Shown piece by piece: positions 1 to 4,679 of a stretch of DNA of 5,725 bases (its first letter is position 1; each line of letters opens with the position of its first letter). The notes below the pieces were generated by a model. That model made no database searches. It worked only from the letters and a program-made list of their open reading frames with translations, and was not told where the DNA came from. Source of the stretch: Propionibacteriaceae bacterium (GTDB lineage Bacteria > Actinomycetota > Actinomycetes > Propionibacteriales > Propionibacteriaceae); NCBI GenBank assembly GCA_003451975.1, contig DMIX01000016.1:1-5725 (forward strand), in the 5' to 3' direction. Both the position numbers and the translations under genes were made by a program.

Positions 1-140
1 ATGAATGCCACCACAGACACAGCGCTCAGCCCCGCGACGACCCACCGTCGCCGCGGCCAGTCACGCAGCCGCTGCCATTCGTTGCGAACCGGAGCGGACA
101 GTTCCACGTCCAGTTCGCGTCCGTCACCCATCACCTGCAT
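1..140 (-). CDS. Partial membrane protein of unknown function (N-terminal 46 residues)
   Basis: This is an open frame on the minus strand that leaves the window at its left edge, so only the first 46 codons are visible. The product begins MQVMGDGRELDVELSAPV. A tryptophan/arginine-rich stretch (WPRRRW, about residues 29-34) follows, and then a hydrophobic run (VVAGLSAVSVVAF), which reads as a cytoplasmic N-terminus entering a first transmembrane helix under the positive-inside rule. I do not recognise the family. Three in-frame starts are possible: ATG at 140, GTG at 134 and ATG at 131. An AGGGG element (minus strand, about 146-142) is too close to the first start but well placed for the other two. 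A TACCCT -10-like box seven bases before ATG 140 would instead suit a leaderless transcript. It lies 93 bases downstream of gcvT on the same strand but probably has its own promoter. Reality as a gene is supported by the sensible N-terminus and basic/hydrophobic pattern; function is unknown. Confidence 0.6.
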   Translation of the reverse strand, partial: MQVMGDGRELDVELSAPVRNEWQRLRDWPRRRWVVAGLSAVSVVAF

Positions 141-154
141 ACCCCTGAGGGTAT
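139..154. promoter_or_regulatory. CsoR-like palindrome (candidate operator)
   Basis: The sequence ATACCC-CTGA-GGGTAT is a perfect 6+6 bp inverted repeat with a 4-base centre. It closely resembles operators of the CsoR family of copper-sensing repressors; the Bacillus subtilis site, as I recall it, is ATACCC-N5-GGGTAT. It overlaps the first possible start codon of the leftward membrane-protein gene and contains a TACCCT -10-like hexamer on the minus strand, so a bound repressor would block that promoter. Resemblance is seen directly; binding by a CsoR-type protein is inference, and no such repressor is encoded in the window. Confidence 0.4.
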
Positions 155-166
155 CCCACTCCCACC

Positions 167-229
167 TCGCTACACCTGCGTAACGTTGCTACAGGCGCAG
201 AGGTAGCAACGTGACAGTACGTGTAGCGA
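167..229. repeat. Two nested inverted repeats in the gcvT 3' spacer
   Basis: The outer arms TCGCTACAC (167-175) and GTGTAGCGA (221-229) are perfect 9-bp reverse complements. The inner arms ACGTTGCTAC (183-192) and GTAGCAACGT (203-212) are perfect 10-bp reverse complements around a 10-base loop. The two centres almost coincide (198 and 197.5), so the whole 63-bp segment could fold as one interrupted hairpin just after the gcvT stop codon. No T-run follows on the minus strand, so it is not a canonical intrinsic terminator. It may be a tract-less terminator, an mRNA-stabilising 3' hairpin, or a pair of operator half-sites for the downstream gene. Confidence 0.6.
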
Positions 230-233
230 AGGG

Positions 234-1328
234 CTACGCGGAGCGGACGCCGGGGGTGACGAAGGGGGGCTTGACGACCTCGAAGGGCTCGTGGCGGCCG
301 CGGACGGAGACCTCGACCACATCGCCGAGATGGACGCTGCGGTCAAGCAGCGCCAGGGCAATGCCGTGGGAGAGGGTCGGTGAGAAGGTGCCGGAGGTCA
401 CCTGCCCGACGGCCTCGCCACGGACCAGCACTTCCATGTCGGGACGCGGGATGGACCGGCTCAGCGCCTTCAGCCCTCGCAGCAGCGGCCCGGTCTTCGT
501 CTGCCGCTGCGCACGGAGCGCCTCGGCGCCGACGAACTCCGCCTTGTCCCACCCGACGGCCCAGCCGGCATTGGCCATCACCGGGCTGATGTCGAGGCTC
601 AATTCGTGGCCATGCAAGGGGTATCCCATCTCGGTTCGCAGCGTGTCGCGGGCACCCAGGCCACACAACTGCAGCGCATGATGCTGGCCGGCAGCGACCA
701 CCGCGTCCCATGCCGCCAGGGCGGCGGCTGCAGGCACCACCAACTCGTAGCCGCGCTCTCCGGTGTAACCCGTGCGGCACACCGTCAGCTCGACACCGCC
801 GAGTTGGGCAACCGCGAAGCTCATATAGTCCTGATCGGTGGGCAGCCCCAACTCGGCCAGGAGTTCATCGGATTCCGGGCCCTGCACGGCGATCACCGCA
901 TAGTCGCGATGCTCGTTGGTCACGGTGATCCCCTCCGGCGCGGCGGCGGCAAAGGCCTCGGCCACGGTCGCAGTGTTGGCCGCGTTGGGAATGATGAAGA
1001 CTTCGTCATCGCTGAACAGGTAGGCGATCATGTCGTCCACCACGCCGCCGTCGGCGGTGCACAACAGGGTGTATTGCGCCTGGCCAGGGCCTATGCGTCG
1101 CAGATCGTTGGTGACCATCCGATTGACGAAATCGGCGGCGCCAACACCACGCACCCGCATCTTTCCCAGGTGACTGACGTCGAATACCCCCACCGAGTTC
1201 CGGACGGCGCGGTGTTCGCCTACCACCCCGCCGTACTGCAGCGGCATCAGCCAGCCTCCGAACTCGGAGAAGGTCGCGCCGGCTTCCACGTGGCGGTCAT
1301 GAAGCGGGGAATGGAGTGGTTCGGTCAT
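234..1328 (-). CDS. gcvT: Aminomethyltransferase, glycine cleavage system T protein
   Basis: GcvT takes the aminomethyl group carried on lipoylated GcvH, releases ammonia, and passes the one-carbon unit to tetrahydrofolate to make 5,10-methylene-THF. It acts in the cytoplasm as part of glycine cleavage. The 364-residue product has normal full family length. The N-terminal folate-binding domain shows [10 protein letters not shown] (23-32), FDVSHLG (49-55) and GGVVDD (94-99), whose Asp pair includes the position of the essential catalytic aspartate of the family. Next come [18 protein letters not shown] and [19 protein letters not shown]. The C-terminal barrel carries IPRPDMEV and [13 protein letters not shown]. 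The ATG start is supported by an AGGAGG four bases upstream. No gcvH or gcvP is visible, which fits the stand-alone gcvT seen in many actinobacteria. It diverges from pepA across 141 bp. Identification is firm. Confidence 0.97.
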   Translation of the reverse strand: MTEPLHSPLHDRHVEAGATFSEFGGWLMPLQYGGVVGEHRAVRNSVGVFDVSHLGKMRVRGVGAADFVNRMVTNDLRRIGPGQAQYTLLCTADGGVVDDMIAYLFSDDEVFIIPNAANTATVAEAFAAAAPEGITVTNEHRDYAVIAVQGPESDELLAELGLPTDQDYMSFAVAQLGGVELTVCRTGYTGERGYELVVPAAAALAAWDAVVAAGQHHALQLCGLGARDTLRTEMGYPLHGHELSLDISPVMANAGWAVGWDKAEFVGAEALRAQRQTKTGPLLRGLKALSRSIPRPDMEVLVRGEAVGQVTSGTFSPTLSHGIALALLDRSVHLGDVVEVSVRGRHEPFEVVKPPFVTPGVRSA

Positions 1329-1332
1329 GGTG

Positions 1333-1338
1333 CCTCCT
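1333..1338 (-). promoter_or_regulatory. Ribosome binding site of gcvT
   Basis: On the minus strand AGGAGG lies four bases before the ATG at 1328. It is a full-strength Shine-Dalgarno match and fixes the gcvT start. Confidence 0.8.
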
Positions 1339-1456
1339 GTCGGGTGTACACGTTAGCCATCAGGAGGCCTGTGGGGGGAAACCCGCACACAGGATCCCCT
1401 ACATCGCCAGGCCCAACCGAAGTAGCCTAGGGTCGTTGCGGTCTACACCTAGTCGA

Positions 1457-1462
1457 GAAGGA
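1457..1462 (+). promoter_or_regulatory. Ribosome binding site of pepA
   Basis: GAAGGA stands seven bases before the GTG at 1470. It supports this GTG as the true start, and the resulting protein length and residue numbering match the M17 family closely. Confidence 0.75.
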
Positions 1463-1469
1463 AGCAAAC

Positions 1470-2966
1470 GTGTTCAGCTTCAGCCTTCCCACCATCAAGC
1501 TCGCCACCGGCGCAGCGTCAGACCCCGGGATGCTGGTGGTCGGCCTCGCCGAGGCCCAGGACGGCGATCTGCTGGTGGGTCTGTCCGAGGATCTGGCCAA
1601 GGCGACGACCAAGGCTTTGGGCACCGACGTGCTCAGTCTCGCCAAGACACTCGGTGCATCGTCGAAGACGGGCACCTGTGCGCTGCTCGCGTTGCCGGGC
1701 GGCATCCGTCTGGTCGTGGTCGGTGTGGGCCCGATCGATGTCACCGCCGAGCAGGTTCGCCGGGCTGCCGGGGCTGCGGTTCGGATGATCGCCGGGCTGC
1801 CCGCGGACAAGCCGCATCAGGTGACACTCAGCCTGGACACCACTGAGCCGTCCATCATCAAAGGCGCAGCCGAGGGCGCCCTGCTGGGCAGCTATCACTA
1901 CGGACCCACCAAGACCGAGACGCCGGGCATCGGCGCCATCACGGTGGTCTCCACCAGCCGCAAGCCGGACGCCAAGCAGGCCCTCGATCTCGCGCAGGTC
2001 ACCGCCGAGGCCGTGCTGCAGGCCCGGGATTGGGTCAATACGCCGGCAAACCTGCTCTACCCGGAGACCTTCGTGGAATCCGCACGCGCGGTCACCAAAG
2101 GCTCCAAGGTGGCCATCGATGTTTGGGACGACAAGGCTTTGGAGCGCGACGGTTTCGGCGGCATCCTCGCCGTCGGCGGTGGATCGTCCCGCAAACCACG
2201 GCTGTTGAAGGTCGCCTACGCGCCGCGGGGCGCACGGTTCCACCTGGTGCTGGTCGGCAAGGGCATCACCTTCGATGCCGGTGGCCTGGATCTCAAGACC
2301 CAGGACGGCATGTACACCATGAAGTGCGACATGGCCGGTGCTGCCTCGGTGATCGCAGCGGTGAACGCCATCGCCAAACTTGGCCTGCGCATTCAGGTGA
2401 CGGCCTGGGCGGCGCTCGCCGAGAACCTGCCGTCGGGCACGGCGTACCGTCCCTCCGATGTGTTGACCATGTTCAACGGTTCCACCGTGGAGAACGGCAA
2501 CACCGACGCCGAAGGCCGCTTGGTGCTCGCAGACGCCTTGGCCAAGGCCAGCAGTGAGAAGCCTGACCTGGTCGTCGATGTGGCCACGCTCACCGGCGCC
2601 TGCATGGTGGCGCTGGGAACTCAAGTGGCCGGGTTGATGGCCCGCGACGATGAGACCGCCGATATGGTGTTGGACGCCGCCGAGGCGGCCGGCGAGTTGT
2701 TCTGGCAGCTTCCGATCACCGACGATGCTGCCCCGAAACTCGCGTCGAAGGTGGCCGATGTGAAGTCCACCGGAGATCGCTACGGCGGTGCACTGACAGC
2801 TGCGGCCTTCCTGTCCACCTTTGTGCCCGAGGACACGCCGTGGGCCCACCTCGATATCGCCGGCCCGGCATTCAACGATGCGGCCGAGCACGGCTACGTC
2901 ACCACTGGTGGAACCGGCATGAGCGTGCGCACCCTGATTGCACTCGCCCACGCCCGGGCCAACTGA
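1470..2966 (+). CDS. pepA: Leucyl aminopeptidase, peptidase family M17
   Basis: This cytosolic metallo-aminopeptidase removes N-terminal residues, preferring leucine, from peptides using two metal ions; it usually forms a hexamer. The product is 498 residues against 503 for E. coli PepA. The N-terminal domain (about 1-165) is variable, as in the family, and the catalytic domain follows. Metal ligands are visible as K264 and D269 in GKGITFDAGG, D287 in KCDMAG, and D346 and E348 in NTDAEGRLVLADAL. Catalytic K276 (LDLK) and R350 (EGR) are present. All seven lie exactly six positions before their E. coli counterparts (K270, D275, K282, D293, D352, E354, R356), so the active site is intact. Translation starts at GTG. 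The stop is one base before the next gene, pointing to a shared transcript. The M. tuberculosis equivalent in the same neighbourhood is called pepB. Confidence 0.97.
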   Translation: MFSFSLPTIKLATGAASDPGMLVVGLAEAQDGDLLVGLSEDLAKATTKALGTDVLSLAKTLGASSKTGTCALLALPGGIRLVVVGVGPIDVTAEQVRRAAGAAVRMIAGLPADKPHQVTLSLDTTEPSIIKGAAEGALLGSYHYGPTKTETPGIGAITVVSTSRKPDAKQALDLAQVTAEAVLQARDWVNTPANLLYPETFVESARAVTKGSKVAIDVWDDKALERDGFGGILAVGGGSSRKPRLLKVAYAPRGARFHLVLVGKGITFDAGGLDLKTQDGMYTMKCDMAGAASVIAAVNAIAKLGLRIQVTAWAALAENLPSGTAYRPSDVLTMFNGSTVENGNTDAEGRLVLADALAKASSEKPDLVVDVATLTGACMVALGTQVAGLMARDDETADMVLDAAEAAGELFWQLPITDDAAPKLASKVADVKSTGDRYGGALTAAAFLSTFVPEDTPWAHLDIAGPAFNDAAEHGYVTTGGTGMSVRTLIALAHARAN

Positions 2967-2967
2967 T

Positions 2968-4533
2968 ATGGCAACTCGCGCCACCGATCTGGTGGTTGTC
3001 GGCGCCGGCGCGGCCGGATTGCTCGCGGCAGCCGCGGCGCGTCGCCTCGGTGACAGCGTGCTCGTCGTGGATGCCGCAGCAGCCGCTGGCGGCAATACTG
3101 CGGGTGGCTCCGGCGAGTTCTGGCTGCCGGCGAACCCCCTGCAGGAGAAGGCAGGCTTGGCCGATTCGGTCGCCGAGGCAGCCGAGTACCTGCAGGCCCT
3201 GATGGGGGCGGTGGCTGATCCGTCCGATGCGGCGCGACGCGCTGCCTTCGTCCGGACGGCGCCGAAACTGGCTCGCTGGCTGGTTTCCTCCAAACTGCCG
3301 CTGAGCATCGCCAAGGGTGCAGGTGATCGTTATCCGGTGTTACCCGGGGCCAAGGTGCATGGACGGACCCTGCAGACCGGCCCCTTGGATCGCCGCCTGC
3401 GCGGTGAGACCGAGCAGGCGCTCGGACGGCCGACCGGGGGCATCACCGAGACGATGGCCCGACTCCCGCTAACACTGCCGCTGCCGCGTCCGACCAGTGG
3501 TGGTGGCGACTCGCTGGTGGCTCATCTGCTGCATCGCGCCGTGGCCAACGGTGTCGAACTGTGGCTGAACTCACCGGTCACCGACCTACTGAGCGACGAG
3601 AACGGTGTCACGGGCGTCGTGGTGAATCGAGAAGGTGTGCGGACCGAGGTACCGGCCCACCGAGTGCTCCTAGCCGGCGGCGGTTTCGAATCCAATGAGG
3701 ACCTGCGCCAGGAGTATTTGCCGCTGCCCACCAGCAGCAGTTGGACCACAACCTCGGAGCGCATCGGCGACGGCAAGCTCATCGAGTTGGCCATGAGGCT
3801 GGGCGCAGCGACCGGCAATCTGAGCGACGCCTGGTGGGTTCCGGTGGTCATGGTCGATGGCGGCGCCTATTCGGTGAGCGAGGCCCTGGCGGCACCGCAC
3901 AGTCTGTTGGTGGACTCAGCCGGGGACCGTTTCCTCGACGAGACCAGCAGCAGTTACGAGGTCGGGCGCACCATGTACGACCACAGTCGTGCGGTGCGTG
4001 CCGTGCCGTCCTACCTGATCATGGATCAGCGTCATCGTCAGGCGACGGCCTTGGGTCCCTGGGCGAAGGGAAACACTCCCCGTCGCGCCCTGGATGCCGG
4101 TGAGATCGTGAAGGCCAACACCTTGAACGACCTTGCGCAGACGACCGGGCTGGATCGTGCCGGACTGCTGGGCACCGTGGTGCGTTTCAACAGTTTCGCC
4201 GGGCGCGGCAACGATAGCGATTTTGGACGCGGCGGCCGAGAGGACGCCGGCCGGGCCAAGCGCAAGAATCCGTCCTTGGGCAAGATCGACAAGCCTCCGT
4301 TCTGGGCAGTGAAGGTCTTCCCCGGCGACACCGGCACGCGCGGCGGTGTCACGACGGATGCCGCCTGGCGGGTGGTACGCAAAGATGCCACCCCGATTGT
4401 CGGCCTGTACGCCTGCGCCGGGACGGCGGCTTCGCTGTACACCGGGCTGTCACCGGCACCCGGGGCAGCATTGGCCGAAGCGCTGGTGGGGGCGTTTCTG
4501 GCTGTCACCGATCACCGCCGGGAGCCGAAGTAA
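2968..4533 (+). CDS. FAD-dependent dehydrogenase, ketosteroid dehydrogenase / fumarate reductase flavoprotein family
   Basis: The 521-residue product is a flavoprotein of the FAD_binding_2 type, a soluble oxidoreductase with unknown substrate. The FAD Rossmann fold is at the N-terminus: GAGAAG (12-17), then D35 at the end of strand 2, where many members have Glu, and GGNTAGGSGEFWLPAN from 41. Further family marks are LLAGGGFESNEDLR (GGG at 237-239), DAWW (287-290), GDTGTRGGVTTDAAWRV, and the C-terminal FAD segment GLYACAGTAASLYTG followed by SPAPG (495-499). In true 3-ketosteroid delta-1-dehydrogenases this last segment is, from memory, AAGN...YPGxG. Here GN reads AG (484-485) and the catalytic Tyr is Ser495, so steroid dehydrogenation should not be assumed. 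The ATG at 2968 lies one base after the pepA stop with only a weak upstream Shine-Dalgarno, suggesting translational coupling. A TTG at 2938 in frame would overlap pepA and is less likely. Confidence 0.88.
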   Translation: MATRATDLVVVGAGAAGLLAAAAARRLGDSVLVVDAAAAAGGNTAGGSGEFWLPANPLQEKAGLADSVAEAAEYLQALMGAVADPSDAARRAAFVRTAPKLARWLVSSKLPLSIAKGAGDRYPVLPGAKVHGRTLQTGPLDRRLRGETEQALGRPTGGITETMARLPLTLPLPRPTSGGGDSLVAHLLHRAVANGVELWLNSPVTDLLSDENGVTGVVVNREGVRTEVPAHRVLLAGGGFESNEDLRQEYLPLPTSSSWTTTSERIGDGKLIELAMRLGAATGNLSDAWWVPVVMVDGGAYSVSEALAAPHSLLVDSAGDRFLDETSSSYEVGRTMYDHSRAVRAVPSYLIMDQRHRQATALGPWAKGNTPRRALDAGEIVKANTLNDLAQTTGLDRAGLLGTVVRFNSFAGRGNDSDFGRGGREDAGRAKRKNPSLGKIDKPPFWAVKVFPGDTGTRGGVTTDAAWRVVRKDATPIVGLYACAGTAASLYTGLSPAPGAALAEALVGAFLAVTDHRREPK

Positions 4534-4679
4534 CGCCCTGGGGGGTATTCCCGTCCGGATGTCGATCAGCGTGCAGCGAACGAACTGTCCCGCATCACGA
4601 GCGCGCTCGAATATCACCAGGTGATCCGGGAGGCTAGTCTGGCCTTGGTATCAGCCACCAACTGTAAGGAGCATCCGAG
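4534..4679. promoter_or_regulatory. Intergenic region upstream of the E2 gene, with two adjacent palindromes
   Basis: This 146-bp gap contains a perfect 12-bp palindrome CGAGCGCGCTCG (4598-4609) and, three bases later, ATCACC-A-GGTGAT (4613-4625), a perfect 6+6 repeat around one base. Ten bases further is TAGTCT (4635-4640), a plausible -10 box for the E2 gene. It would give a start of transcription near 4647 and a leader of about 33 bases. No good -35 is present; the second palindrome occupies that place, so a bound protein there would either block or replace -35 recognition. No clear terminator for the upstream flavoprotein gene is seen. Confidence 0.5.
4666..4671 (+). promoter_or_regulatory. 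Ribosome binding site of the E2 gene
   Basis: AAGGAG is eight bases before the ATG at 4680 and fixes that start. The protein then opens directly with the first lipoyl domain, as expected. Confidence 0.85.

Larger units (their letters stand above)
1329..1469. promoter_or_regulatory. Divergent gcvT/pepA promoter region
   Basis: This 141-bp gap separates two divergent starts, so it must hold the promoters of both unless transcription enters from further away. Candidate -10 boxes are TAACGT on the minus strand (1355-1350) for gcvT, and TAGCCT (1423-1428) or TAGGGT (1428-1433) on the plus strand for pepA. No convincing -35 accompanies any of them, so these are weak guesses. A perfect 8-bp palindrome GTGTACAC (1344-1351) sits next to the gcvT box. 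CCTGTG (1368-1373) and CACAGG (1388-1393) form a stem that could extend inward through GGG-AAA-CCC. I see none of the conserved core of a glycine riboswitch. Confidence 0.45.

Noticed and set aside
1..183. 60-codon plus-strand frame at the left edge
   Set aside because: The translation is Ser/Arg/Thr-rich without any pattern, while the opposite strand gives a credible membrane-protein N-terminus.
606..1430. 274-codon open frame on the plus strand opposite gcvT
   Set aside because: It lies over the well-conserved gcvT frame on the other strand and has no recognisable motifs or ribosome binding site.
1329..1469. Glycine riboswitch upstream of gcvT
   Set aside because: The conserved core of the glycine aptamer is not seen on the minus strand, and the space is short for a tandem aptamer plus promoter.
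1518..3314. 598-codon open frame on the minus strand across pepA and the start of the flavoprotein gene
   Set aside because: It is antisense to pepA, whose whole M17 active site is intact. The translation is low-complexity Gly/His/Arg-rich with no recognisable domain, as expected from high-GC third-position bias.
4534..4560. Intrinsic terminator after the flavoprotein gene (GGGG-TATT-CCC)
   Set aside because: The possible stem is only about three or four base pairs and no T-run follows.
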